This document shows, piece after piece, positions 1-11,649 of a DNA stretch of 64,000 bases (position 1 is its first letter; each line of letters starts with the position of its first letter). The position numbers and the translations under genes were made by a program. Location: NCBI RefSeq assembly GCF_030272615.1, contig NC_081413.1, positions 557,095,136 through 557,159,135 of the forward strand, in the 5' to 3' direction. This stretch comes from Cryptomeria japonica. Lineage: Eukaryota > Streptophyta > Pinopsida > Cupressales > Cupressaceae. The notes beneath the pieces were generated by a model. That model was given only the letters and a program-made list of their open reading frames with translations. It ran no database searches and had not been told where the DNA came from.

Positions 1-91
1 TTGATATTGTCTGTGACATTGCCTCGATAATAATATCTAGATTTTGTACTGGAAGTCGGGGATCAACGGGATGAGGGGGGCCATATGGGCC

Positions 92-700
92 CTATAATAC
101 ACAAACCGCCTCTAGTCTATCTTGAGGTATACCTAAACCCACACCCTGGAAAGGCTTGATGTCAAAGTAGTTGACATGCTTGCCCAAAAAAAACTCAGCA
201 TACAATTTATAGATGAAATAAAATGGGACATCAAGATTATTGTTGGGTGGTCTATCAAAAACCATCCACCAACGATCCCAAAAGTTTTTTACAATATCAT
301 CATTTTGACACCATTTGATGGAAAGTTTTATTTTTTTCACATATGTGGGTTGTCTAGTGCGGGGATTGATAAATAGTGCGGCAATATCAACATCGGATAT
401 CTCAAGACCCTTTACCTAATCATAGGTCAATCCATCCACATATTTATTCCTCATGGACTCTCGCCACAAAAAAATGGAATTGTGCTTCGCGATGACAGTG
501 TCTACATTATTCTTTATGGAATTAAGTGGAGCTAACATTGTGGCTGGACGAAGGATTTTACTGTAAATATTCGCAATGCCTCTCAATTGGTTCAAATTTT
601 GACCAATTAAATCTTAAATTGAAGGGGTTTGGTAATGGAGGGTTTGGTGGTTGTGGCGGTTGTGGTTGTTCAGGATTGTCATTGTTATCCTCCATTTTAC
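92..700 (-). pseudogene. decayed protein-coding gene of unknown family
   Basis: On the minus strand a proline- and asparagine-rich start (beginning MEDNNDNPEQPQPP) near 697 runs into a stop near 565. Coding-like sequence then continues in pieces down to 92. The last open piece (82 residues, 92-340) is rich in aromatic residues, with stretches such as NFWDRWWMVFDRPPNN and FLGKHVNYFDIKPFQGVG. At least one further in-frame stop lies near 418. I do not recognise the family. The proline-rich start and multiple breaks suggest a relic of a transposon-borne or repeated plant gene. The G-rich plus-strand ORF over 526-708 is only the complement of the proline-rich part. Confidence 0.35.
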
Positions 701-720
701 TTGATTGAAGTTGATATTTT

Positions 721-1126
721 TAATTTAATCAACACATTTCAAAGAACATTGTATTGCAAATGAAAAAACCTAATTTCTATTAAAAAAAATCAAAAAACAA
801 ATTAAAAAATGCAAAAATTTGAAAAAAGACAACAAAATCGGAGTAAAATCGTGCCTTTGCTCAAGAATTCGTAAAAAAAATGCCTTATAATTGGATATCA
901 GGTTAGATCCGATATCGAATTTCGATAGTTCGCGCAACCCATGGGTGAAAAATGAGCCACGGGCTATCCTAGTGGGTATAAAAATACCCATAGGGATAGG
1001 GTATCTGATTCCTATACCTTTTTCCGAGATATGACATATATATTATATATTATGTATTATATATTAAACAATATACGATGTATAATATATAATATATTAT
1101 ATGGATAATATATGATATATTATATT
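721..1126. other. AT-rich intergenic stretch ending in TATA-type low-complexity DNA
   Basis: No gene is seen. From about 1027 to 1126 the sequence is almost pure A/T (repeated tatatatt and ataatatat words) and forms the left flank of the LTR insertion that follows. Confidence 0.6.
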
Positions 1127-2476
1127 TGTTGGCAACAACAATGCAGGAAAACTGAGAGGGGGGGTGAATCAGTTTTCACCAAACTTATACAAATTAAGGA
1201 CAACTTCAGATCAAATCATCAACAACAAGAACAAAGATGAACACCACAATAGAAATACACATAACACAGGTTTTGGCGTGGAAAACCTACTAAAGGGAAA
1301 AACCATGGTCAAAACCTACCCACAATATGATGATACTCTACTGTAGTATGTAAAAATATTACAATGGGGAATGCACATGCATTTAGGCACAATGCCTAGA
1401 GCTCACTGCTCAAAACACCAGAAAGGGCTACAACCCAAGGAAGGCTCACTACCTTACAAAGATCGGACACCAATCTGGATTACATGAACTGAAAGAATAG
1501 CATCTCCAAATGCGTGATCACAGTTCTGGTTAAGCACACTTGTTTGCTCTACAACACTTATCTGCTCTTCACTACATAGTGTCGAAAGATCAGTTTGCTT
1601 GTTCACACACAATACTCTCTAATAACGCAGACACCACACAAACACCCAACTTACATGGATATTACACTTATTTATACAAATCATCAACCTTAACCTCAAG
1701 GTCGTTTCAACTCATAAGACCTAATAATAAAATTACATCACACGATACATAGATCAATATCCAGACCAATACAATGTTGGCAAGGACATAGTTCATGGAC
1801 CTAAAACAAAATCTCGAACATGCACCACCACCAAATAACTCACCAAGATCATCTGCAACACACTATAATCATCAAGTCCACATAAGGTTGTATAACATGA
1901 AGAATACCAGCAAACCAATAAAATCTTCAGTAACGTGCACAACAATCAATGAAGACCGGCAACAAGAATAGATCACGATCCCAAAGAATCAACAAGCAAA
2001 GTGAATTCCTCCACAACAATCGCAACAACAAGGATTACAAGAATCATCACCAACTCCCTTTTGGAGCACAAGAACACCAACATAACTTGCTGACAAACTG
2101 AAAGATACACTTGTGAAGTTTCAAATCATGAACCACTCGAACTTAGGACACACATGAACGTCCCAAACACTCTCCAAAATTCACACAACCTAATGAATCA
2201 ATTCTGAAGCAACACAAACCAGAATTCATAATTGTAATACAGAATCAACAGAAGAACCAGTCCTCATATCGGACCTCATAACTCGATCATATCACCTTTC
2301 GGAGTACTGAAACTCATGTTGAATCAACTGAAGATACTAAGCTCTAAATCCCTAAATTTGCATAAGCACATCTGCAATATACCAACCAAACCAACTCACT
2401 ACAACACTGAAGCACAAGAACACAAGAATATGTTGACATCAATGACAACACATTCCAACAACTCTAATATCCAACA
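1127..2476 (-). mobile_element. solo LTR of a Copia-type element, inverted
   Basis: On the minus strand the unit starts TGTTGGATATTAG and ends TTGTTGCCAACA, the TG...CA ends of an LTR. Near its 3' end it has a C-run followed by TCTCAGTTTT, the same arrangement as the end of the complete Copia LTR at 10-11.6 kb (CCCCCCTCTCAGTC). The starts also share a TTGTCATTGATG / TTGTTATTGATG word. No primer-binding site or polypurine tract adjoins either end, so I read it as solo. Flanks ATATT and AAATT could be a 5-bp target duplication with one mismatch. It sits between two TA-rich tracts. Confidence 0.6.
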
Positions 2477-2500
2477 AAATTATATATATATATATATATA

Positions 2501-3585
2501 ACAATAATGGTTCCCACTTTTTTGCCACTTTTGACACTGAGATGAACATTTTTAAAATAATCTTCAACTTCCGAGAACTATAACTTTTAAACTATTAAGA
2601 ATTTGAAGTTGATGTAAATTAGTGATTTGTGGCATTTCGTCTCTAGATTATATATATATATATATATATTAATTTTTTTTAACTTTTCCATCTCCCTCGA
2701 AAAGTAATTTTTTACAGCAAACTACATTTTTTAAGAGTGGTGTGCCTCCTGAAATGCATAACTTTTTTTCTATAAATGATAAAAACTCAATTCTTTTGAA
2801 TTTTGGTTTGTAACATCAATATCCAGGGCTTGAAGTTGGTTTGATAGTGATATGTTGAATATTTTTCATTTTATTAAGTTTTGAAGTCCGACAAGTCATA
2901 ATTCAAACATAGGTTTGAGTTTGAACACACACACACACACATATATATCGAAATTCAAATTTATTTATTTTTGTTAGAAAGAAGACATCAATACCTAGGG
3001 CATAGATATTTTTGAGAAATTTTTTGAATTAGTTTCCTATTTTTCCCAATGTGTTGAATAGAGAAGTTCATGTTCGATAAAAAACCTCTGTTTGGTAAAA
3101 TTAAAAAAACAAGTTCATAATAAACTCAAAATGTAATAAAATTACAGTCATTGGAAAGCTTGCTTCATGGACTACCATACTACATTTTGGGTTGTCAAGA
3201 TCATTCCATTTGAGCCTTCAACCAGAGGTTTGAAGGTCAAAATTCTACAAAAAATGTAGAAAGCTTCAGAGAAGTGTAAAAAAGGGGGTTTGAACGAAGG
3301 GGGGTTTGAATGAACCCCCCCCTTTTTAGGGGGGTTTGAATGAAGGGGGGTTTGAGCCAACCCCCCCAATATAATTAAAAAATGAGATAAACAAGCATTA
3401 AAGGTGCTTCACTCGAAAAAAGGGGTTCAAGCGAAGTGGGGGGTTCGCTCGAACCCCAAAGGGTAGCTCATTCGAACCCCAAAGGGTAGTTCATTCGAAC
3501 ACCCCCACTTCGCTCGAACCCCCTCCAAATTTTTTTCCTTCCATCTCATTTTTCCTTCGTGGGTGAAAGTGGGAACCATTATTGT
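2501..3585. mobile_element. terminal-inverted-repeat element without coding capacity
   Basis: The left end ACAATAATGGTTCCCACTTT (2501-2520) recurs perfectly as the reverse complement at 3566-3585. That gives 20-bp terminal inverted repeats on a 1085-bp unit. No transposase-like ORF lies inside. The ends do not show the start bases of hAT, CACTA or Harbinger elements that I know, and I see no convincing target duplication: the left flank is pure TA repeat and the right flank is GAACTT. It is probably a non-autonomous DNA transposon; the superfamily is unknown. An internal G/C-rich repeat block is listed separately. Confidence 0.55.
3277..3525. repeat. G-run/C-run tandem repeat block
   Basis: The motif GGGGGGTTTGAATGAA recurs four times, followed by C-runs in inverted orientation. 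Then come repeats of TTCGCTCGAACCCC and TTCGAACCCCAAAGGGTAG. Many runs of five to nine G or C make G-quadruplexes and hairpins likely. The block lies wholly inside the 2501-3585 inverted-repeat element. Confidence 0.75.
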
Positions 3586-3661
3586 GAACTTACCCTATAT
3601 ATAATATATAATATAATATGTATTTTATTAATATAATATTTCATTAATATCATATATCTGA

Positions 3662-5640
3662 TTTGCTTGGGCTTTTGTCATGGCTAGATGTACTGACATC
3701 CAAGCCAAGCAAAAAGTCAACACCGATTTTTCATGCTTTTTGGGCAAGTGGAGAAGGTAATTTTTTTCATATCGCCACTTTTTGGCCCCTCATGATCCTG
3801 CACATACCCTTGCCTTACATGTTTTTATCTATAATGAATGTCCATGCATCATTGTCAAATACTATGAAGTAGGAAACATTGGGCTTGACATGAGACCAAG
3901 CCTCCTTGGGAGTCATTATTTGCACTACCTTATGAGGCATACAATTCTTAATGTATTTGACACAATTGACCACCTCTACACAAATTGTTGGAGCCATGAA
4001 TTAACATTGTAGTGTACAATAGGCCATCTCCCGAAAGTTTCTATTCTTCTACTCAACCACACCATTTTGCTCAGGAGTGTATGACATTATGTGCTAATGA
4101 ATAATATCTCTATCACGAAAGAATTTCAAGAATAAATCTAATTCACATACTCCCCTCATTATCTATGTGGATCTTTTAAAGGGAATGCCCTAACTACTTC
4201 TCCACAAATGTAAGGTTATTGAAATGTCAAAGAACCTCATTGTTGTACTTCAAAATGTACACCCATGTGCACTTTAAAAAGTCATCAATAAAGGTGAGAA
4301 CATACTTGGCCTCAAAAAATGTAGGAGTGGGGAATGACATGAGGTCACTATGCACCAACTCAAGAGGATCCAAAGCTCATGTAGTCAAACACTTGATAAA
4401 TGCATCCCTATGATGTTTTTTAAGAGAAAAACCCTGGCAAATTCCATTTGAACAAGAGACCTTAGGTATACCAATAACTAAATTTTGTGTACTCATCTAC
4501 TATAGATATATGTAATTCAAGTGCCCAAATCATTTGTGCCAAAGATTCTCTTAGAATTTGCATGAGTAATAAGGCATGATCCTAACCGAGAATCAAAACC
4601 ATCAAACCTATACAAAAAGGTTGCATGATCAATTGTTCATGTAGCAATGACCTTATCAAGATCCTGCATGATTGCATCTCTTGAATAGTCACATCAATAG
4701 GAGAGGATTCGACAAGACTTCCATCACCATGAAGGAAAATTTGATAGATGGAAATTAGATTATGTGAAATATCAAGAACAAGAACATCATTAATGCTAAC
4801 ATCATGCATCGAAATTGAGCATGTCTCCAAACTTGGAATCTGGGAAGAGTTCCCAACAACAATATGTGAAGTAGGGCTATTAGAAAGAGAATGAAGAAGA
4901 TCCATGGAATGAGTCATGTGATGAGAAGCACCAGAACCAAGAATCCAATTGCAATTGGTAGAGGACAAAGTGGTACCTAAAAGAGCTTGCCCTTTTCCCA
5001 AGTAAGAATACTTAGGCATGGAAATATTGTGCTTCCTCATAGCTTCCTTCAATGTTGCTAGTCTTGCAAAATAATGTGCATCGTTATGCCTAGACTTGCT
5101 ACAAAAGAAACAATTTTCCTTCTTTAACTTAGAAGATGATTCTCTTGAGTTAGGAGGGAGGGGAGTAGTCTTTTTATCATGCTTTACCTTAGGCTCAGAG
5201 GGAGTTTCACCACTTGTAGATTAGTCTATCTTGGGCTTCTTTTTATTCTTACCCTTGCCCTTGGAATATTGAGCCATTAAAGCACGACTCTTAGGAAAAG
5301 CATCTATCTAAATCAACTTGGCCTGCTTCCTAGTCAAATGATCACAAAAAGCCTCAAAGGAAGGAATCTTATGGCCTTCTCCAATAGCATCCATAGTGTA
5401 ATAGAAGGTAGAGGCAAACACTTGGAAGGAACCTCTAAGCTTAGACAAGATCAAGAAAATGCACTCCTTATCTTCTTTGGCATGACCACATCCTTTCAAC
5501 TGTGACAAAATTTACTTGAACTGTGCAACATAATTTCCTGAATAGTGAAAAATGCATCTGGAGAGAGAGAAATGAGACCAGATTCAAGCTACAAACTCCT
5601 AAATTAATTGACCTTACCATACAACTCTATAAGATTTTCC
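3662..5640 (-). pseudogene. decayed Copia gag-protease-integrase fragment
   Basis: Minus-strand reading gives Copia domains in order. A UBN2-type gag fragment (5308-5508, LSKLRGSFQVFASTFYY) is followed by a broken zinc knuckle near 5105 (CFFCSKSRHNDAHY, last Cys lost). The aspartic protease site near 4935 reads GSGASHHMT, where Copia families have DSGA/CSHHMT, so the catalytic Asp is lost. The integrase C-terminal part lies at 3815-4010 (IMTPKEAWSHVKPNVSYF). Several frameshifts and stops occur and no reverse transcriptase remains. It reads as the front half of the element whose primer-binding site lies near 6870. Confidence 0.75.
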
Positions 5641-5651
5641 CACACCTAAAG

Positions 5652-5778
5652 TCACACTCAACAATAGATTATAGATTATGTGATACATGAAGATGTATGA
5701 GTCTTTTGCCTCATCTAATCACACTCAACAATAGGTTATGTGATACACGAAGATGTATGAGTTCTTTCGCCTCATCTA
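5652..5778. repeat. tandem duplication of about 60-66 bp
   Basis: The segment starting TCACACTCAACAATAG and ending TTGCCTCATCTA is present twice in direct succession (5652-5717 and 5719-5778), with a 6-bp indel and few substitutions. Confidence 0.85.
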
Positions 5779-5839
5779 TTTTGTTTAGATGAATGATATT
5801 GAGGGCTATAAAATTTGAGGCCCTATAGGGTCGATTGTT

Positions 5840-6860
5840 AAGATGTGGGTGGGAAAGTTATGCCAAATCTTGAGACACCACGTCCAACCACCAAGTCACA
5901 ATACCAGATCACCAAGTCCAACCATCGAGAACAATACCAAATAAACAATTACGAGCGTACAAGTCACATTCGTCACATGCAAATGTGTAGGAGAGAGCTA
6001 AAAGCAACACACAAGCCTAACCAAGCTGCAAAAATTTGGGCGTCGAGGTATAAAACGCACACAAAAAAATTCATAGCATCCATGTGGGACAAAAAAAGAG
6101 TTCGATGCCAATCTCAAACCCAACCATAGATGGGTCTTCCAAACGCCTTCTCAAAACCTGACGCAAGGAAAATATCGATACAAACTATAGTAAAACCAAA
6201 GTTGGATAAAAAAATGCAATGAACTCGACAAATAGAGAGCTTGCATGAGAGAATGGAAGCCCATGAAGTCCCTGTGATCTGGCAGCACAGATCGAATAGA
6301 ATAACACTATCAGCTGGATAATGTGAAGGTCGCAATCCAATCAATTTAAATGGCCAACTTCAACCTAGCTCATGTGTAGAAAGAGGCCTTGGTGAAACAA
6401 ACAATCCAAGAACCAAGGAAACTTTGCATCAAAAAAATAAGGAAAAAACTATGATTGGACACTGCTTGATCATAATCTTGCAATAGAGGTTTGAAACTCA
6501 CGTTAGTCACATAATACACCTCCAATTTAGAGTAAATTATGCCAACCAATAAGCCATAAAACCACAAGCCTACACACAAAAGCAACTTGTGATGGAAAAA
6601 CAAATCTCATTGATCAAGAGATCTCTGTGTAGTCCATACTATGATACACTGTAATGTGAATGTGATGAATCGCCACAAAATGTCTATAGATGAGAGAAAA
6701 TTATCACTCTACAAATGAATTGAATAATAATCTAGGAATAAAATTAGATTTTGTATCAATTATATGACACAATAATTGCCAAAATAATGTTTGCACTGGA
6801 AAAAACAATCAAACCTCAAACCTAGCAAAAACTCAATTGCCTAGAAAGGGTTGCAGTTGG
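5840..6860. other. non-coding leader-like stretch of the minus-strand Copia relic
   Basis: Only short, unconvincing ORFs occur here. By position it lies between the primer-binding site (6864-6877) and the gag fragment, longer than a usual Copia leader, so it may contain unrecognised inserted DNA. Confidence 0.4.
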
Positions 6861-6863
6861 AAT

Positions 6864-7230
6864 CGCTTTGATACTGGTGTTGATGCACCCATGAGTCTGT
6901 GTTGCAAGCCAAACAAACCTTCACAAAAGCAAAGAGGAAGCTACATGAGAGAAGCTATTTCACCATTCAATGAACAAATACATTGATGAGAATGAGTTGT
7001 TGTACACTATACAAACCCCATGCTTATAAAGAAGAAAAGAAGAGAGAATAGTATGTGATAAGGATTGATGTACCAATCAAGATAAGAGTAGAATACAACT
7101 ATATATACAACTAAATAATATTTCTTGAGTAACATTAAGAAATTGTGCACAGTAAAAACGTACACCAACAAACAGAGAAAGCATTCAAGTATATCATCCA
7201 TTTGATGTATTGAATGTATTAAAAAATTAG
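6864..7230 (-). repeat. 5' LTR end and primer-binding site of the minus-strand Copia relic
   Basis: Minus strand reads ...GGTGCATCAACA, then CCAGTATCAAAGC, which resembles the plant initiator-Met tRNA primer site TGGTATCAGAGC. This fixes the LTR end at 6878. A TATA-like tatatatagttg on the minus strand lies near 7100. The upstream LTR boundary (about 7230) is a guess. Confidence 0.5.
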
Positions 7231-7541
7231 TCAATGCAAGATGATTTGATCTATTTTTATTTATATTTTTTTTTTTTATGCAGTGTTTATTATATTTTTT
7301 AATTTTTTTAGTACAATTGTATTTTCAATTCCTATTTTTTAAATAATTTTGATAAGTGAGAATTGGCAACCATTTGATTTTATCATTGTCATGTTTGTAT
7401 ATTGAATATTTCATCCTAAACAATGACTAGCATATATATTTTTAATAATTTGTATAAAATACACCAAGAGATATCTTTTTCGATTCATCTATTTTTTGCA
7501 TAAAAATATAATAGGCACGTCAAGAAGGACATCCATTGAGT

Positions 7542-7661
<120 letters not shown>

Positions 7662-7694
7662 TAGTAACACCTACAACACAACATGTACTTGACA

Positions 7695-8305
7695 TTAAAT
7701 GAGTTTGGGTTATGGTTATAGTTACATATAGGGTCTCAGTTGGGGTTACAATTAGAATTAGTGTTAGTTTTAGGGTTAGGATATGAATAGGGTTAGAATT
7801 GGGGTTAGTGTTGGCATTACTTGGTTTAGGGTTAGGGTTTGAGTTAAAGTTAGAGTTAGTTTTAAGGTTGGGTTAGGTTTAGGTTTAGAGTTACGTTTAC
7901 ATTTAGGTTTAAGGTTAGGTTTATAATTAAAATTTGTGTTTGTTTTAGAATTATAATTGGGGTTAAAGTTATAAGTAGTGTTAGAGTTAGGTTTAGGGTT
8001 ATCGATAGTGTTAGAGATAGATTTAGAGTTAGGGTTGGGGTAAGAAATAATGTTAGTGTAAAGCTTAAGGTTAGGATTAGAGTTAAGGTTAAGTTCAAGG
8101 TTAGAGTTAGAGTTAGAATTAGTGTTAATTTTAGGGTTGGGCTACAATTAGAGTTAGAACTATAATTGGTTTTAGAGTTACGTTTGATTTTAGGGTTAGG
8201 GTTGCAATTAGAACTAGTGTTAGTGTTATAACTATGGTTAGAGTTAAGGTTAGGGTTAGAGTAATAGATAGAATTAGAGTTAGGGTTGGGGTTATAGATA
8301 TCATA
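7695..8305. repeat. degenerate telomere-like interstitial repeat
   Basis: About 600 bp is built from variants of GGTTAG, GGGTTA and TTTAGGG (for example tttagggttagggttt at 7829-7844). They are interspersed with GGTTAGAGTTAG and GTGTTAG derivatives. It resembles decayed plant telomere (TTTAGGG) or TTAGGG-like arrays. The minus-strand LTLTLN-type ORF here is an artefact. Confidence 0.75.
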
Positions 8306-9813
8306 ATTAAAATTATTTACAAAGTCTAACTAAATAAAGCAACACATGAGCTCAAATGACCTAAATTCCCTCATAAGTAAGAATTCACATTTAACTAAAA
8401 GAAAATAATTCCTCTAACAACATAAAATTGAAAAGGAAAGAACACACAAAAACCAAATGATCTAAAATGCAAATCAAATCATATGAGTTTAACTAACTTA
8501 TAATTAAGGATTCAAATATTTTTGGCTTCCATTATATTCATTTTTTTATGATGTTTCTAAAGTTAAATAATTCTTACAAAATATCTAATAAGTATGCAAT
8601 CTAAAAAATGAGGATTCATTCTCTAATATAGGGAGAATACCAGAGGAGATGGGAAATATGCATGCCTATTTATTACAATTATCTTTCTTAATCCTAATGT
8701 TTATGATTTATTCAAATGTATTTATTAGTGCAATTGAGGAGGATTAAAAAATTGATCCCTTACATAATCAACAAATCAATCATTTTTAATCTCATAAAAA
8801 ATAAAAATAAAAAGTCACCAATTCATAATTAGACTATTTTTAACCAACTCATGAGATAAGTGATATGTATTTAAAAATATAGGTGTGAATACTTATTACC
8901 TAACCTACACAAAATATTTAGAATATAATAGAAATAAAGACTTTTAACATTCACAAGACCAAAGATAATTGTTTATAAAAATTACTTTATAATGCAAAGG
9001 TTAGAGATAGATTCAAAGAGGATTAAGGTTAGAAATAGTGTCAATGTTTGTTAGGATTAAAGTGTTGTCTACCTTGTAAATCTTATGACATGGTTTTAAA
9101 ATGCTTGGAAAGTGTCCTAAGGCATTTAGAGTGTATAGGGAAAATATGTTGTAATATTATATTACTATTATCCAAGCTCTTAGCCCTTAGCCAACTCCCA
9201 AATCCAAATACCCACTCCCACAACACAAGATCTCTAAACTCCTAATCTATTGACAACATAATGTCCACTACTACCTCCTCTAACATCTTCCTCTTCCTCA
9301 ACTTCAAATAATTCACCACCTATTTTCCATTACCTCAAATACCAACCCCTCTCAAACAAGCCCTGACAATAGAAGCCATGACAAATTACCACCACAAAGC
9401 TTCCCAACACACTCAAGAAATAAAGTTTGAACATAACAATCAATTTAATAATTGCAAAGCCTCTTCCTCAAATTCAAAGAATTCAAAACCTATTTTCCTT
9501 TACCTCAACAACCAACCCCTTCCAAACAAGCCCAGATAATAGAAGCCCTTGGTGTGCATTGGGTGCGTCGAAGAGGGATGGAATGTCAATTAGGGGAAAA
9601 AATTGATCTATTTTTCGCATGAATTTGTGTAGTACATGAGCTCAATTAGGAGGTCATTTAACAAATGACATTGTTTGTGCAATAGGAGTATCAATGAAGA
9701 ATTGATTCCTTTAAATCAATTACACATCCACTTAAAGGTATCAAAACACAACTACAACAAAGATTTTAAATCAAAAAGGTGATCAAGCTCCATTATCAAT
9801 GGGCTCATGTTGT

Positions 9814-9819
<6 letters not shown>
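8306..9819. other. intergenic stretch, no gene seen
   Basis: AT-rich, with a few isolated telomere-like words near 9000-9055. Near 9286-9377 and 9460-9547 a segment of about 90 bp (CTCTTCCTCAA... to ...ATAGAAGCC) occurs twice in direct orientation, about 172 bp apart. Confidence 0.5.
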
Positions 9820-9878
<59 letters not shown>

Positions 9879-10049
9879 AATATGGGGAGACAAAGAGACC
9901 AAGAGTTATGGATGAAGAGGTATAGAAATAGAGAAAGAGGGAGATAGAAGAATAAATAGAGGGAGACATGTATAGAGATAAAGGGAGGAGAGGAAGATAG
10001 AGCTAAAGATGAAGATAGAGCAACAAATGAAGAGAGACAAATATATAAA
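9820..10049. repeat. (GA)n microsatellite and purine-rich tract, left half
   Basis: Pure GA repeat at 9820-9876, followed by about 170 bp of nearly all-purine sequence (AGAGGGAGATAGA words). The Copia insertion at 10050 interrupts it; the right half resumes at 17344. Confidence 0.9.
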
Positions 10050-11591
10050 TGTTAAAAATCCACCAAAGTTGGTGGTCTGAATGGAATCTAGTCCAGACAT
10101 AATCCTGTAGTGTTGCAAGTTTCTTTGTCTAGTGTTTGGTCTTGCTATTGAGTTTGATGCATTTGTGTTGGTGAGATATCTCTGGAAAAGTTACAATTGT
10201 GGCAAGTTTAATATGAAGGATATACTATTTAATGTCCATTGGTGGAATTCTTTGCATTTCTCTGGATGGTAAAGATTATGTTCTGAATATATATTGTATG
10301 TGCTCTATGGATGTTCCATCAACTGGTTTATTCGTTTGTGGATTACAAAAGTTTGTCGTTACCGTTCTTTGACAATAAGTGGATCTATCAAACTATTCCA
10401 AAAAGTGCTTGGTGGCCTTTGAATATGTTGAATCTTATGTTGTGGTTTGGTGGATGTGTTTATTTGGTTTGTGCGGTATTTCAATTTAATTCTCTGGCGG
10501 TGTTTATGTTCTGCAAGTGAGTTATTTTGGTTTGTCCTCGATATATTCAGTTGTGTTTTGTTTTACCATGTCCAGTTGGACTATATTGTTTGCATCATGT
10601 CTTTTGGTCTATATATGAATTGGAAGATGAGTTAGAATATTATTATGGGTCTCATCATGGTGTGTGGAGATTTGTGTTAGGTAATTTGCTTTGGAAGATG
10701 TTTTTTGGTTGACTGATTGCTAAGTTGTATTGCTTATCTATTTATTGTGTTTGGTGGTGACTTTGGAGGATGTGTTAACATGTGTGGTTCATTGGATTTG
10801 ACTTCGAAGGATGTATTATGATAGATTTGGTTCCCCTCTTTATCCTAGAGTGGACCAGTCCAGGTGGCTTATTTTGTGCAATATGTTTATTTTGATTATG
10901 TTTGACTCTTAATTAGGTTTTTGATGATCTAACTTGTATTTAAGGAGTGTAGATATATGAGTTGAGTGTGTGATGATGGATTATAGATTGTGAATTTATG
11001 AGAAGTGAATGTGAATTAGGTGCAAGCAGATTTAATACTGCAGATGTGTGAAAATTAGTTTGTTAAGAGCTTTGAATTTGATACATTCAATGAGATAGTG
11101 TGCTAAGACAGTGATAGTTGTCAGAGATGTTTGTCATTATATTGGAAACTTGACACAGAGGTTCAAGGACAAATTCATGATCAGGAGATTCCTCTCATAT
11201 CAGTTTTTCTATTTCATTTATTGCTAAAAGGCAATGAGTCCTTTAGCAACACTTTGTATCTTACCCGAAAGCAGTGTGCCTTAGTTGTGCAAGTTCATGT
11301 ATATTTCCCTAAGGTAGTGCACCTCAGTCTTGCAAGTCCATTAGGTTCATTATGCTCCTTGGTAGTGAGCCTAAAACATTGTAATCATTTTATTTATATT
11401 TTGAGCATGATTCTCACTGTGGTCATTATTTTTCCTTGATTGGGTTTTCCATGTAAATCTGGCATTCATGTATTGATTGTTGATGTTTTTTCAAAATTGT
11501 TGTAGAATGGTTAAATGTTGTTTATAATCGATTTGTTTTAGAATATCTAAACTGATTTGTCCCCCCTCTCAGTCTTAACATGGGTTCAACA
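10050..11591 (+). repeat. 5' LTR of the Copia element
   Basis: 1542 bp, begins TGTTAAAAATCC and ends TGGGTTCAACA. Relative to the 3' LTR it holds an extra block of over 200 bp within about 11160-11430. That block reads like sequence the 3' copy has deleted. Confidence 0.88.
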
Positions 11592-11592
11592 A

Positions 11593-11605
11593 TTGATATT
11601 AGAAC
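11593..11605 (+). other. primer-binding site
   Basis: TTGATATTAGAAC directly follows the LTR and resembles the plant Copia site TTGGTATCAGAGC, complementary to the 3' end of initiator-Met tRNA. Confidence 0.75.
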
Positions 11606-11649
11606 AAAGTTCCTCTTAGAAGAGCTTAACCACTTGAGGTAGATCTAGA

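Noticed and set aside
7862..8098. 78-codon minus-strand ORF rich in Leu-Thr
   Set aside because: Reading of the telomere-like repeat; no domain.
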